From positions 1 to 44,616 of the forward strand of contig JAFWWO010000031.1 in NCBI GenBank assembly GCA_017523325.1: a stretch of DNA of 44,616 nucleotides, given 5' to 3'. The stretch comes from Anaerotignum sp. (GTDB lineage: Bacteria; Bacillota; Clostridia; Lachnospirales; Anaerotignaceae). Shown here piece after piece: positions 17,366-29,020 of this stretch; positions within the stretch are counted from its first letter, which is position 1; each line of letters starts with the position of its first letter. The translations under genes and the position numbers were made by a program. The notes under the pieces are model-generated. The model was not told where the DNA came from, did no database searches, and worked only from the letters and a program-made list of their open reading frames with translations.

Positions 17366-17407
17366 AAAAAGGGGGTAGGGAATTTCCTATCACTGCCCTC
17401 TTTTTTT
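17366..17407 (+). terminator. Terminator upstream of cggR
   Basis: AAAAAGGGGGTAG (17366-17378) pairs with CTGCCCTCTTTTT (17393-17405) over 13 positions with two G-U pairs; a smaller GGAA/TTCC stem can form in the loop. A T7 run (17401-17407) follows. Confidence 0.8.
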
Positions 17408-17415
17408 GCTTTCAT

Positions 17416-17444
17416 TGGGACGAAAAGCGAACAGGTGGGACGAA
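17416..17444 (+). promoter_or_regulatory. CggR operator (tandem TGGGACGAA boxes)
   Basis: TGGGACGAA occurs at 17416-17424 and again at 17436-17444, a repeat distance of exactly 20 bp. The known Bacillus CggR operator is a tandem of CGGGAC-type half-sites with the same 20-bp period, so this is very probably the self-regulatory site. It lies 20-48 nt before the cggR ATG. I see no clear -35/-10 pair between the upstream terminator and the gene; the promoter may overlap the terminator T-run or the operator. Confidence 0.8.
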
Positions 17445-17463
17445 TAATAGCCAAAGAAGGTGC

Positions 17464-18498
17464 ATGAAAGTGGAACGCAGATTAGAGTTGGTTAAAAAAA
17501 TTGCCCCGGATTTGACGGAGGAAATGGTAAAGCGGTATCGGATTTTGAAGGCGGTAAGGCTTTTACAGCCCTGTGGAAGGCGTATGCTGGTGCTTTCTTT
17601 GGGCATGACAGAGAGAACGGTGCGCAGCGAAATAGAGCGGCTCAACGCCCAAAAGCTGATTCACATTTCTAAAATCGGCATGAACCTGACGGCGGACGGC
17701 ATGGAGGTGCTGGAAGGGCTGGAGGATATATTTGCCGAGCTGATGGGGCTTTCTGTGCTGGAGCGGCGTTTGGAAAAGCTGTTGGGCGTGGAAAAGGTGC
17801 TGGTGGCGCAGGGAAATAGTGACGAAAATGAAAGAGCCAAAAAGGAAATGGGACAGTTGGCGGCGAGGGTGCTTTCGGAGCGTATCTCAAAAGAAATGTG
17901 TATCGCCATTGCCGGCGGCACAGCCATGGCGGAATTGGTAGAGGCCATACCGGATATGTCCGTGCCTATGGCGAAGATGGTTGTACCGGCTCGTGGCAGC
18001 ATCGGGCGGCGGTTGGAATTGCAGGCGGATACGCTGGCGGCAAGGCTGGCAGAAAAATTGCAGGCGGAGTATCGGCTTTTGCATTTGCCCGATAATTTAA
18101 GCCCTTATGTGCTGGAAGAAATGAAAAAAGAGCCTGATGTAGCGGAAACAATGGCAGAAATGAATCGGGCTCAAATATTGCTTCTGGGTGTGGGAAATGC
18201 GGCGGAAATGGCGGAAAAACGGCGACTGGACGATGGTATTCGTAAACAGCTGCAAAAAGATGGTGCCGTGGCGGAAGCCTGCGGATATTATTTTGATGGA
18301 AAGGGAAAAGTGATTTATGAAACCCGTTCCATCGGCATAGATTGGAAAGAGATGCAGAAAATGAAACATATTATCATTGTGGCAGGAGGGCAGAAAAAGG
18401 CAGAAAGCCTGCTGGCAGTCAGCCATAGTATCCCGAAAGGCATTTTTGTCACCGATGAAGGTGCCGCATTCAAGCTGTTAAGGCTTGCAGGGAAGTGA
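17464..18498 (+). CDS. cggR: Central glycolytic genes regulator, SorC/CggR family
   Basis: A 344-residue transcription repressor that in Bacillus binds its tandem operator and releases DNA when fructose-1,6-bisphosphate is high. The N-terminal winged-helix region includes RRMLVLSLGMTERTVRSEIERL (about residues 38-59); the large C-terminal sugar-phosphate-binding domain carries AIAGGTAMAELVEAIPD and LLGVGNAAEMA. ATG 17464 gives the family length (about 340) and follows an AAGAAGG site; the frame is open upstream to 17338 but through the terminator. It heads the pgk-tpiA-gpmI-eno operon, and the gap gene that usually follows it is absent. Confidence 0.92.
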   Translation: MKVERRLELVKKIAPDLTEEMVKRYRILKAVRLLQPCGRRMLVLSLGMTERTVRSEIERLNAQKLIHISKIGMNLTADGMEVLEGLEDIFAELMGLSVLERRLEKLLGVEKVLVAQGNSDENERAKKEMGQLAARVLSERISKEMCIAIAGGTAMAELVEAIPDMSVPMAKMVVPARGSIGRRLELQADTLAARLAEKLQAEYRLLHLPDNLSPYVLEEMKKEPDVAETMAEMNRAQILLLGVGNAAEMAEKRRLDDGIRKQLQKDGAVAEACGYYFDGKGKVIYETRSIGIDWKEMQKMKHIIIVAGGQKKAESLLAVSHSIPKGIFVTDEGAAFKLLRLAGK

Positions 18499-18578
18499 AA
18501 ACTGCCCTATACTAGAAGGTGAATGGTTTGGAAAAAATTACGAAGTTTGGAAAACCGGAGGCAGAGAGGAGAATGGGA

Positions 18579-19772
18579 ATGCTGCAGAAAAAAACCGTAG
18601 ACGATTTACAGGTAAAAGGAAAACGAGTTTTGCTCAGATGCGATTTTAATGTACCCTTACAGGACGGCGTGATTACGGACGAAAACAGAATTACAGCGGC
18701 TTTGCCCACCATTCGGAAATTGATGGACGATGGTGCAAAGCTGATTCTTTGCTCCCACATGGGCAAGCCCAAGGGAGAGGTAAAGCCGGAGCTTTCTTTG
18801 GCACCTGTGGCAAAAAGACTTTCTGAATTGCTGGGCAAGGAAGTTATATTCGCGAAAGATGATACCGTCGTGGGAGAAAATGCAAAGGCGGCTGTGGCAA
18901 ATATGAAAGAGGGCGATATCATCCTCTTGGAAAACACCCGTTACAGAAAAGAAGAAACCAAAAACGAAGAAAATTACAGCAAAGAACTGGCTTCTTTGGC
19001 GGATATTTTTGTAAACGATGCCTTTGGCACAAGCCATAGAGCCCATTGTTCTACGGTGGGTGTGACGGCGTTTGTGAAGGAATCCGCTGTGGGCTATCTG
19101 ATGGAAAAGGAAATCGCTTTTTTGGGCAATGCTGTGAATAATCCCGAAAGACCCTTTGTGGCAATTCTGGGCGGCTCTAAGGTTTCCGATAAAATCAATG
19201 TCATCAATAATCTGTTGGAAAAAGTGGATACCTTGATTATTGGCGGCGGTATGGCCTATACCTTTGCAGTGGCACAGGGCGGCAAGGTGGGCAATTCCCT
19301 TTTGGAGGAGGATAAAGTGCCTTACGCCAAGGAAATGATGGAAAAAGCCAAGGCAAAGGGTGTGCGTTTTCTGACACCGGTGGATACGGTTATTGCAAAG
19401 GAATTCAAAAACGATACGGAATATAAAACCGTGCCCGTTGGGGAAATACCCGATGGCTGGATGGGGCTGGATATTGGCGAGGAAAGCAGAAAGCTTTTTA
19501 CCGATGCTGTGAAAGAAGCAAAAACCGTGGTTTGGAACGGACCTATGGGTGTTTTTGAATTTGAAAATTTCGCTAAGGGTACAAAAGCCATCGCAGAGGC
19601 AATGGCGTCCATTGATGGGACTACAATCATCGGCGGCGGCGATTCTGCGGCAGCTGTCAATCAGCTGGGATACGGGGATAGAATGACACATATCTCCACC
19701 GGCGGCGGCGCTTCTCTGGAGTTTTTGGAAGGCAAGGAACTGCCCGGCGTTGTGGCGGTAGACGATAAATAA
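18579..19772 (+). CDS. pgk: Phosphoglycerate kinase
   Basis: A 397-residue glycolytic enzyme transferring phosphate from 1,3-bisphosphoglycerate to ADP. The N-terminal substrate-binding motif [14 protein letters not shown], the [13 protein letters not shown] segment and ENTRYRKEE are present, as are the C-terminal nucleotide-site motifs GPMGVFE and [12 protein letters not shown] 18579 is chosen because GGAG lies 7 nt upstream; an in-frame ATG at 18573 is too close to the site. It lies 80 nt after cggR where gapA is normally found first, and is transcribed with the genes that follow. Confidence 0.97.
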   Translation: MLQKKTVDDLQVKGKRVLLRCDFNVPLQDGVITDENRITAALPTIRKLMDDGAKLILCSHMGKPKGEVKPELSLAPVAKRLSELLGKEVIFAKDDTVVGENAKAAVANMKEGDIILLENTRYRKEETKNEENYSKELASLADIFVNDAFGTSHRAHCSTVGVTAFVKESAVGYLMEKEIAFLGNAVNNPERPFVAILGGSKVSDKINVINNLLEKVDTLIIGGGMAYTFAVAQGGKVGNSLLEEDKVPYAKEMMEKAKAKGVRFLTPVDTVIAKEFKNDTEYKTVPVGEIPDGWMGLDIGEESRKLFTDAVKEAKTVVWNGPMGVFEFENFAKGTKAIAEAMASIDGTTIIGGGDSAAAVNQLGYGDRMTHISTGGGASLEFLEGKELPGVVAVDDK

Positions 19773-19797
19773 GAAATGAAAAAAGTGGGAAAATACA

Positions 19798-20697
19798 ATG
19801 TATAGAAAAAGATTTACAGCAATGATGCTGGGAATATTGTTTTCGTTGGTTTCTGTTTTCGAGGTCTATGGCGAAGAGGAAACGGCGGAAGCGGTGCAGT
19901 ATGCAAAAGTGGTGGAAATGCCGAAAGACGAAGTGACTCGGGCGGAGGAATATATCCCTGTACTGATGTATCATCATTTTGCCATTCGCAATATGGGCGT
20001 GGGCAACGGGGTGGTGACAACGGTACAGGAATTGGAAGATCAGCTGCGGTATTTCAAAGACCATGGGTATCGCATTATTTCGCTGGAGGAATTGGACGAG
20101 ATATTAACCATGGCAGAGAAAAGGCAGAGAAAAGGCATCGGGCTGGAGCTGAAGCAGAAATATCTCTGTATCACCATGGACGATGGGTATTATAGTAATT
20201 ATGAATTGGGCTACCCCATATTCAAAAAATATAAGGCTCCTATTTCCATATTTGCCATTACGGATTTTGTGGAACAGCAAATCGGTATCAAAAAATTTAC
20301 ATGGAAACAGGCGGCGGAAATGGAAAAAAGCGGTTTTGTGAGGATTTATAGCCATACGGCAGACCATCAGCCCTTACAGGACGGGAAGGAAGATGATTTT
20401 TTGGCGTCCATTGAAAAAAGCGAGGAGGCGCTGCAAAAACATCGGCAACAGGGTGGCGTGAAAGCTTTTGCTTATCCCAACGGACGGTATAATGAGGAGG
20501 TACAGCAAGCCTTGCGGGAGCAGGGTTATGTATTGCAATTTACTGTGGAGGAAGGCGTCATTAACGGCTATACTGCCCGTGAAGCCATTCCTCGCATTAT
20601 GGTGACCTCCGGTATGGACGGAAAAGAAGTGATACAAAAAATAGAGAAAATTGCGGAGGAAACCTTTGCCGCAGAAGAAGGAAGGGTGGACGAATGA
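19798..20697 (+). CDS. Secreted polysaccharide deacetylase (NodB family, CE4)
   Basis: A 299-residue exported enzyme with a signal peptide (residues 1-25, ending at VYG-EEE). The CE4 catalytic motifs are intact: MDDG at 127-130 with the general-base Asp128 and metal ligand Asp129, and the zinc pair HTADH at 186-190; FAYPNG near 216 matches motif 3. Relatives remove acetyl groups from peptidoglycan or other beta-1,4-linked amino sugars. The unusual point is its place between pgk and tpiA in a glycolytic operon, with a 4-nt overlap (ATGA) with tpiA. The ribosome site is weak (AAAGTGGGAAA). Confidence 0.9.
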   Translation: MYRKRFTAMMLGILFSLVSVFEVYGEEETAEAVQYAKVVEMPKDEVTRAEEYIPVLMYHHFAIRNMGVGNGVVTTVQELEDQLRYFKDHGYRIISLEELDEILTMAEKRQRKGIGLELKQKYLCITMDDGYYSNYELGYPIFKKYKAPISIFAITDFVEQQIGIKKFTWKQAAEMEKSGFVRIYSHTADHQPLQDGKEDDFLASIEKSEEALQKHRQQGGVKAFAYPNGRYNEEVQQALREQGYVLQFTVEEGVINGYTAREAIPRIMVTSGMDGKEVIQKIEKIAEETFAAEEGRVDE

Positions 20698-21443
20698 GGA
20701 AGAAAATCATTGCAGGCAACTGGAAAATGAATAAAACTCCTAAGGAGGCGGCGGATTTTTGCCGTATGATGAAAGAAAAGGCAGGTTCCGAAACGGCAGA
20801 GGTCGTCTTTTGCGTACCTTTTGTAGATTTACACCCTGTTCTGGAGGAATTAAAGGGGACGGGAATCGGTGTTGGGGCACAAAATCTCCATTTTGAGGAC
20901 AGTGGCGCTTATACGGGAGAGGTTTCCGCACCTATGCTCAAGGAAATGGGCGTGGATTATGTCATATTGGGGCATTCCGAACGCCGCCAGTATTTCGGCG
21001 AAACCGATGAAAGCGTGAACCGTAAGGTCAAAAAAGCGTTGGAAAGCGGCTTAATTCCAATTCTATGCTGTGGGGAAACCTTGGAGCAGCGGGAAGCCGG
21101 CATCACCATCGAATGGGTGCGGATACAGATGAAATGCGGCTTGGCAGGCGTTTCGGCTGAGGACATGAAAAAGGTTGTCATCGCTTACGAGCCCATTTGG
21201 GCCATTGGCACGGGCAAAACCGCTACGGCACAGCAAGCCCAGGAGGTTTGCCACGCCATTCGTGAAGTGTTGGCGGAGCTTTTTGGCATGGAGGTTGCCG
21301 AGGAGGTACGGATTCAATACGGCGGCAGTGTCAACGGCAAGAATGCGGCAGAGCTGTTCGCTATGGCGGATATTGACGGCGGTCTGGTGGGCGGTGCCAG
21401 TCTGAAAGAGGAATTCTCCGATATTGTGCATTTTAAGAAGTAA
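20694..21443 (+). CDS. tpiA: Triosephosphate isomerase
   Basis: A 249-residue (beta/alpha)8-barrel enzyme that interconverts dihydroxyacetone phosphate and glyceraldehyde-3-phosphate. Key motifs: [10 protein letters not shown] at the start with the catalytic Lys, [10 protein letters not shown] with the catalytic His, the [14 protein letters not shown] loop with the catalytic Glu, and the phosphate-binding [11 protein letters not shown] and GGLVGGASL. The ATG overlaps the deacetylase stop. gpmI follows after 22 nt. Full length for the family. Confidence 0.97.
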   Translation: MRKKIIAGNWKMNKTPKEAADFCRMMKEKAGSETAEVVFCVPFVDLHPVLEELKGTGIGVGAQNLHFEDSGAYTGEVSAPMLKEMGVDYVILGHSERRQYFGETDESVNRKVKKALESGLIPILCCGETLEQREAGITIEWVRIQMKCGLAGVSAEDMKKVVIAYEPIWAIGTGKTATAQQAQEVCHAIREVLAELFGMEVAEEVRIQYGGSVNGKNAAELFAMADIDGGLVGGASLKEEFSDIVHFKK

Positions 21444-21465
21444 AAACGAAACCGGAGGCGAAAAA

Positions 21466-24352
<2,887 letters not shown>

Positions 24353-24374
24353 AAAATAAAAACAAAACAATACG

Positions 24375-24419
24375 AACGGGGAGAGTATTTGGGTTTTTCA
24401 AATATTCTCTCCGTTTTTT
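24375..24419 (+). terminator. Terminator after eno
   Basis: A 17-position stem, 24375-24391 with 24399-24415 (two G-U pairs), and a T6 tail. It ends the glycolytic operon. Confidence 0.9.
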
Positions 24420-24487
24420 GCAAAGCGGATCTGATGCGATTATAAAATCTGTGAAAAAACGGCAAAAAATGTGCCAGTATGTTCCTA

Positions 24488-24516
24488 ACATAAAGTGAAT
24501 GCCGCAAGCCATACTA
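24488..24516 (+). promoter_or_regulatory. Candidate forespore (sigma-G/F-like) promoter of the SASP gene
   Basis: ACATA (24488-24492) and CATACTA (24510-24516) with a 17-bp spacer resemble the -35 and CATnnTA -10 elements of forespore sigma factors. No sigma-A pair is evident here. The assignment fits the spore-specific gene that follows. Confidence 0.5.
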
Positions 24517-24557
24517 TTACTGCAACACCAAACAAAGATATCAAGGAGGTTATTCAC

Positions 24558-24794
24558 ATGAGTGGAACATCTAACAGCGGTGGCAACAGAAACAGAGTAA
24601 ACGTACCTGAGGCAAGAGCAGCTATGGAGCAGTTCAAGTATGAAGTAGCGAACGAAATCGGCGTGCCTCTGAAAAAGGGTTACAACGGTGACCTGACATC
24701 CGCACAGAACGGTTATGTCGGCGGGTATATGGTTAAGAAAATGATCGAAGCACAGGAAAGAATGATGGCTGAAAGAAATCAGGGCCAGCAGTAA
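24558..24794 (+). CDS. Alpha/beta-type small acid-soluble spore protein
   Basis: A 78-residue protein that coats forespore DNA in this family, protecting it from UV and heat and being degraded at germination. The GPR-protease recognition region KYEVANEIGV lies at residues 27-36 and the second conserved block GYNGDLTSAQNGYVGGYMVKKMI follows in the C-terminal half (residues 41-63). ATG 24558 has a perfect AAGGAGGT 7 nt upstream; upstream in-frame codons lack a site. It is flanked by a candidate forespore promoter and double hairpins. Its presence indicates a spore-forming host. Confidence 0.93.
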   Translation: MSGTSNSGGNRNRVNVPEARAAMEQFKYEVANEIGVPLKKGYNGDLTSAQNGYVGGYMVKKMIEAQERMMAERNQGQQ

Positions 24795-24826
24795 TCGCTT
24801 AAAACCGAAACTTTTTTCGTGAATTT

Positions 24827-24879
24827 GCCTGCTTTGGCAGGCGAGAAAGGAAGCTTGGAGGCTCCGAGCTTCCTTTTTT
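24827..24879 (+). terminator. Two hairpins after the SASP gene, the second a terminator
   Basis: GCCTGC/GCAGGC (24827-24832 with 24837-24842) forms a perfect small hairpin. AAAGGAAGCTTGGA (24846-24859) then pairs with TCCGAGCTTCCTTT (24863-24876) with one G-U pair and runs into T6. The second is a strong terminator. Confidence 0.85.
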
Positions 24880-24936
24880 ACATAGCAATGGTTTTGGATA
24901 GGATTTGAAAAAAGGGGGAAGATTGTTTATAGCCCC

Positions 24937-24964
24937 TTGACTTTCCGCATCTTTGTGTTACAAT
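24937..24964 (+). promoter_or_regulatory. Sigma-A promoter for the pheS T-box transcript
   Basis: TTGACT (24937-24942), a 16-bp spacer and TACAAT (24959-24964). It lies about 20 nt before the start of the T-box leader. Confidence 0.75.
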
Positions 24965-24984
24965 AAACGTGTTATCATTTGGAA

Positions 24985-25212
24985 AATGACGGTGAAGATG
25001 AAAAGTATGCAACTGTTGCCACCTCAGAGAGAAGGCGTCATCGGCTGAAAACGTCTTTGGTTCGGTTTGTTGCGGAAGTTCCCATCGGAGTCGGTTCCCT
25101 GAACAAAAGTAGGGGAATCCGTTTCATGCACGTTACGCATTAGAGTGCCTGTGTCAGCAGGAATTTGGGTGGTACCGCGAGCCTTCGTCCCTTTGTGATG
25201 AAGGCTTTTTCT
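24985..25212 (+). promoter_or_regulatory. T-box leader (tRNA-Phe sensing) controlling pheS-pheT
   Basis: The T-box core GGGTGGTACCGCG is exact at 25167-25179. The terminator stem AGCCTTCGTC (25180-25189) pairs with GATGAAGGCT (25197-25206) and is followed by T5. In Stem I, GATG (24997-25000) pairs with CATC (25083-25086) and GCAAC (25009-25013) with GTTGC (25069-25073). These enclose a specifier loop with AGTA (25004-25007) on one side and a TTC codon at 25079-25081 on the other, matching Phe. Uncharged tRNA-Phe would stabilise the antiterminator. The specifier reading is manual; the T-box itself is certain. The 480-nt interval between the SASP gene and pheS is filled by the terminators, promoter and this leader. 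Confidence 0.93.
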
Positions 25213-25274
25213 TTTGCGTGAAAAGAAACTTTGCAGTAGTTTGAAAGGTATAAAAAAATGAGAGGAGCATCGTA

Positions 25275-26294
25275 ATGAGAGAGCAATTAAAACGAATTCA
25301 CGACATGGCGTTGCAGGCGTTTCAGGAGGCAACGGAAATTAAAGATATTGACGATTTGAAGGTAAAATATCTGGGTAAAAAGGGTGAACTGACCGCTATT
25401 TTGAAGGAAATGGGCAAGCTTTCCGCTGAGGAACGACCTGTCATCGGCCAGATTGCCAATGAGGTCAGACAGGATATTGAAAGGGTGCTGGAGGACAGCA
25501 AAAAACGTCTGGAAGCCGCAGAGATGGCGTATCGCTTGGAAAAAGAAAAAATTGATGTAACCATGCCCGGTAAGGCAAGACCCGAGGGGCATAAACACCC
25601 TATGAGTATTGTCATTGATGAAATCTGCAATATTTTCATGGGCATGGGCTATGAGGTGGCCGATGGTCCGGAAATTGAAAAGGATTATTACAACTTCGAG
25701 GCGTTGAATATCCCTGCAAATCACCCGGCTAAGGATGAGCAGGATACGTTTTACATCAACGGCGATATTTTGCTGAGAACTCAGACCTCTCCGGTGCAGG
25801 TGCGTACCATGGAAAAGGGCAAACTGCCCATTCGTATGGTTTGCCCCGGTGCTGTGTATCGTTCCGATGAGGTGGACGCCACTCATTCCCCCGTATTCCA
25901 TCAGCTGGAGGGAATGGTAATCGATAAAAACGTTACCATGGGCGATTTGAAAGGAGCTTTGGCGGTTTTTGCCAAGGAGCTGTTCGGTGAGGATACAAAG
26001 GTACGGTTCCGCCCCCATCATTTCCCTTTCACAGAGCCCAGTGCGGAAATGGACGTCAGCTGCTTTGCCTGCGGCGGAGAAGGCTGTCGTGTCTGCAAAG
26101 GCGAGGGGTATATTGAGCTTTTGGGCTGTGGCATGGTACACCCCAAGGTATTGAAAATGAGCGGTATTGACCCGGAGGAATACAGCGGCTTTGCCTTCGG
26201 TATGGGTCTGGAGCGTGTGGCTATGCAGCGTTACGGCATTACAGACCTACGACTGCTGTTTGAAAACGATATGAAATTCTTGAAGCAGTTCTAA
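25275..26294 (+). CDS. pheS: Phenylalanine--tRNA ligase alpha subunit
   Basis: A 339-residue class II synthetase subunit which, with PheT as an alpha2-beta2 tetramer, charges tRNA-Phe. The N-terminal coiled-coil (about residues 1-85) binds tRNA. Class II motifs are seen: motif 2 region with MVCPGAVYRSDEVDATHSP and FHQLEGMVIDK, and motif 3 GFAFGMGLERVAMQRYG near the end. The Cys cluster CFACGGEGCRVCKG occurs in many Firmicutes PheS proteins. It is the first gene behind the T-box. A 169-nt spacer with several hairpins separates it from pheT. Confidence 0.97.
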   Translation: MREQLKRIHDMALQAFQEATEIKDIDDLKVKYLGKKGELTAILKEMGKLSAEERPVIGQIANEVRQDIERVLEDSKKRLEAAEMAYRLEKEKIDVTMPGKARPEGHKHPMSIVIDEICNIFMGMGYEVADGPEIEKDYYNFEALNIPANHPAKDEQDTFYINGDILLRTQTSPVQVRTMEKGKLPIRMVCPGAVYRSDEVDATHSPVFHQLEGMVIDKNVTMGDLKGALAVFAKELFGEDTKVRFRPHHFPFTEPSAEMDVSCFACGGEGCRVCKGEGYIELLGCGMVHPKVLKMSGIDPEEYSGFAFGMGLERVAMQRYGITDLRLLFENDMKFLKQF

Positions 26295-26320
26295 GAAATA
26301 TGCGGCTTTGCCCATACCTA

Positions 26321-26437
26321 CAAGGGATACGTTCCTTGACCCGTTACGGGAATAAAATTTGAAACATTTCATTCTTAAATAAAAGCGTTTGCTTTGTTTT
26401 TTTGAAAGGCGAGCGAGGCTTGGGATATTGACCCAAG
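26321..26437 (+). other. Series of small hairpins in the pheS-pheT spacer
   Basis: Four short stems lie in a row: CAAGG/CCTTG (26321-26338), CCCG/CGGG (26340-26350), AAAGC/GCTTT followed by GTTTTTTT (26382-26403) and CTTGGG/CCCAAG (26419-26437). The third looks like a weak terminator. Together they could set the PheS:PheT ratio or mark an internal processing site. No second T-box core is present. Confidence 0.35.
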
Positions 26438-26463
26438 GTTTTCATTTGAAAGGAGAGGTATTT

Positions 26464-28863
26464 ATGGACATACCGATGTCTTGGTTAAAGGAATATACGC
26501 CGGTTACGGCAGACTTAAAGGATTTTGTAGAGGATATTACACTGACCGGCTCTAAGGTGGAGGGGTATACCTCTGTGGCAGGCAGTATCAAAAATATTGT
26601 GACAGGACATATCAAAGCCATTGAAAAGCACCCCGATGCGGATAAATTGGTGGTTTGCACCATTGATGCGGGACAAGGCAAGGATTTGACCATCGTCACC
26701 GGCGCCACCAATGTCAGGGTAGGGGACTTTGTTCCTGTGGCACTGGACGGCGCTGTACTGGCAGACGGCAAGGAAATCCATACCGGTGCTTTAAGAGGCG
26801 TGACCTCTGAGGGTATGCTTTGCTCCGTGGAGGAATTGGGCTGTGACCGGCACGATTTCCCCGATGCACCGGAAAACGGCATTTATATCTTCCCCCAAGC
26901 AGTAGAGCTTGGGAAGGACGTTGTGGATTTGTTAGACCTGCACGACGATGTGGTGGAGTTTGAAATTACCTCCAACCGCCCCGATTGCTTCAGCATTTTA
27001 GGTATCGCCAGGGAAGCGGCGGCTACCTATAAAATCCCCTTCCGGTACCCGGAAATTACCGTAAAAGAAGAGGCTGCGGGATGCGCAGAGGATATGGTGA
27101 AGGTGGATATTGAAAACCCTGCCCTTTGCCCCAGATATGTGGCAAGAGTGGTGAAAAATGTCAAAATCGAACCCTCACCCAGATGGATGAGAAAACGCTT
27201 GCGAATGGCAGGTGTACGCCCTATCAATAATATCGTGGATATTACAAATTATGTGATGTTGGAAATGGGTCAGCCTATGCACGCATTCAGCATTGAAACC
27301 ATTAAAGACCGTCATATCATCGTCAGAAATGCCAAGGAGGGCGAAAAAATTACCACGCTGGACGGTGTGGAAAGAAACCTCGACCCCTCTATGCTGGTGA
27401 TTGCAGACCCTGAAAAGGCTGTGGCTGTTGCCGGCGTTATGGGCGGCGAAAATTCTATGATTGTGGAGGGCTCTGAAGCGGTATTGTTTGAATCCGCCAA
27501 TTTTGACGGCCCCAATGTACGTATTACGGCAAAAAAAGTAGGTCTGCGGACAGACGCTTCCAGCAAATTTGAAAAGGGCCTTGACCCGAATTTGGCGTTG
27601 GAGGCGGTAAACCGTGCTGTTCAGCTGGTAGAGCTGTTGGGCGCCGGAGAGGTTGTGCCGGGAATTGTGGACAACTACCCCAACAAAAGAACCTCTTGGG
27701 AATTATCCTATTCCCCTGAATGGATTAACCGTTTCCTCGGAACGGATATTTCCGAAAAACAAATGCAGGAGATTTTTGAACGGATTGAACTTAAGGTTGA
27801 CCCTGTGAACCATAAGGTGATGGTGCCCACTTTCCGCCCCGATTTAGAGGCACAGGCGGATTTGGCGGAGGAAATTGCCCGTTTTTATGGCTATGATAAA
27901 ATAGAGGCGACATTGGCCTCCGGCACGCCTACCGTGGGCAAAAAGACCTACGAACAGGCCATTACCGCACTGGTGAAGGATACCATGATTGCAGAAGGCC
28001 TTTGTGAGGCCATGACATATAGCTTTGAAAGCCCGAAGGTGTTTGATAAGCTGTTGATTCCTGCGGACAGTGAGTTACGCAAGACTGTAACCATCTCCAA
28101 CCCCTTGGGCGAGGATTTCAGTGTGATGCGTACCGTTTCTTTCAATGGGATTTTGAATTCCCTTGCCACCAACTACAACAGAAGAAATGAAAGTGCGGCA
28201 TTATTTGAAATTGCCAGAATTTATATTCCTAAGGCATTGCCCTTAACAGAATTGCCTCACGAAATACCCACACTGACCATGGGGCTGTACGGCAATATGG
28301 ATTTCTATGATTTGAAAGGCATTATAGAGCATTTGATGCACGTTTTGGGTATGGATAAGGTGACAGAATATGTCCCGGATAAATCCTATTCCTGGATGCA
28401 TCCCGGCAGAACGGCCTCCGTTGTCATCCATGGGGAGAAAATCGGGTATCTGGGAGAAGTGCACCCGGCAGTGGCGAAGAATTATGAAATCGGCACAAGG
28501 GCGTATCTGGCAGTTTTAGATATGGAAAAAGTCATCGCCCATGCAAACAGAACCGTGATTTATCAGGCGTTGCCGAAATTCCCTGCCATTACCAGAGATA
28601 TTGCCATGCTGGTAAAGGAAGATGTGACGGTAAAACAGATTGCTGATATCATCAAGAAAAACGGCGGCGATTATCTGGAGGATCTGAAGCTGTTTGACGT
28701 GTATCAGGGCGAACAGATTGAGGCAGGGCATAAATCCGTTGCGTACTCCATTTCTTTCCGCAGTACGGAAAAAACATTGGCGGATTCCGATATTGCCGGT
28801 GCGATGGAGGCAATTTTGAAGGGCTTGGCTGAGGAGCTGGATGCACAGCTGAGAGATAAATAA
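26464..28863 (+). CDS. pheT: Phenylalanine--tRNA ligase beta subunit
   Basis: A 799-residue beta subunit, full length for the bacterial form. It opens with the typical MDIPMSWLKEY, has an N-terminal tRNA-binding OB (EMAP-like) domain (about 40-150, HPDADKLVVCTIDAG), the B3/B4 editing domain (about 200-400, with EFEITSNRPDCFSILGIARE), B5, the class II-like core, and the C-terminal anticodon-binding ferredoxin-like domain (FPAITRDIAMLV near 705, YSISFRSTEKTL near the end). ATG 26464 follows GAAAGGAGAGG; in-frame codons upstream to 26389 have no site. Confidence 0.97.
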   Translation: MDIPMSWLKEYTPVTADLKDFVEDITLTGSKVEGYTSVAGSIKNIVTGHIKAIEKHPDADKLVVCTIDAGQGKDLTIVTGATNVRVGDFVPVALDGAVLADGKEIHTGALRGVTSEGMLCSVEELGCDRHDFPDAPENGIYIFPQAVELGKDVVDLLDLHDDVVEFEITSNRPDCFSILGIAREAAATYKIPFRYPEITVKEEAAGCAEDMVKVDIENPALCPRYVARVVKNVKIEPSPRWMRKRLRMAGVRPINNIVDITNYVMLEMGQPMHAFSIETIKDRHIIVRNAKEGEKITTLDGVERNLDPSMLVIADPEKAVAVAGVMGGENSMIVEGSEAVLFESANFDGPNVRITAKKVGLRTDASSKFEKGLDPNLALEAVNRAVQLVELLGAGEVVPGIVDNYPNKRTSWELSYSPEWINRFLGTDISEKQMQEIFERIELKVDPVNHKVMVPTFRPDLEAQADLAEEIARFYGYDKIEATLASGTPTVGKKTYEQAITALVKDTMIAEGLCEAMTYSFESPKVFDKLLIPADSELRKTVTISNPLGEDFSVMRTVSFNGILNSLATNYNRRNESAALFEIARIYIPKALPLTELPHEIPTLTMGLYGNMDFYDLKGIIEHLMHVLGMDKVTEYVPDKSYSWMHPGRTASVVIHGEKIGYLGEVHPAVAKNYEIGTRAYLAVLDMEKVIAHANRTVIYQALPKFPAITRDIAMLVKEDVTVKQIADIIKKNGGDYLEDLKLFDVYQGEQIEAGHKSVAYSISFRSTEKTLADSDIAGAMEAILKGLAEELDAQLRDK

Positions 28864-28895
28864 TGAACCAAAGGGAGAAATGCACCTAAAAATAA

Positions 28896-28935
28896 CCTCC
28901 GGACAGATGTAAGTTTCACTGTCCGGAGGCTTTCT
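28896..28935 (+). terminator. Terminator after pheT (probably bidirectional)
   Basis: CCTCCGGACAG (28896-28906) pairs perfectly with CTGTCCGGAGG (28919-28929), followed by a CTTTCTATT tail. Read on the minus strand the stem is followed by TTATTTTT, so it can also end transcripts from the convergent transporter gene. Confidence 0.85.
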
Positions 28936-29020
28936 ATTGGATGAAGTAAAAAGCTGATACTGTCAGAGAGGGTGTCGGCTTATGATGGTTTTTGCGGCAT
29001 CCCTGCGATGGCGGCTTTGC

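Noticed and set aside
17338..17463. Longer CggR starting at 17338
   Set aside because: The extension runs through a terminator and the CggR operator, and has no ribosome site.
18657..19691. 344-codon open frame antisense to pgk
   Set aside because: Same reason as the eno antisense frame; pgk on the plus strand is unmistakable.
26295..26463. A second T-box in front of pheT
   Set aside because: No GGGTGGnACCGCG core is present; only short hairpins are seen.
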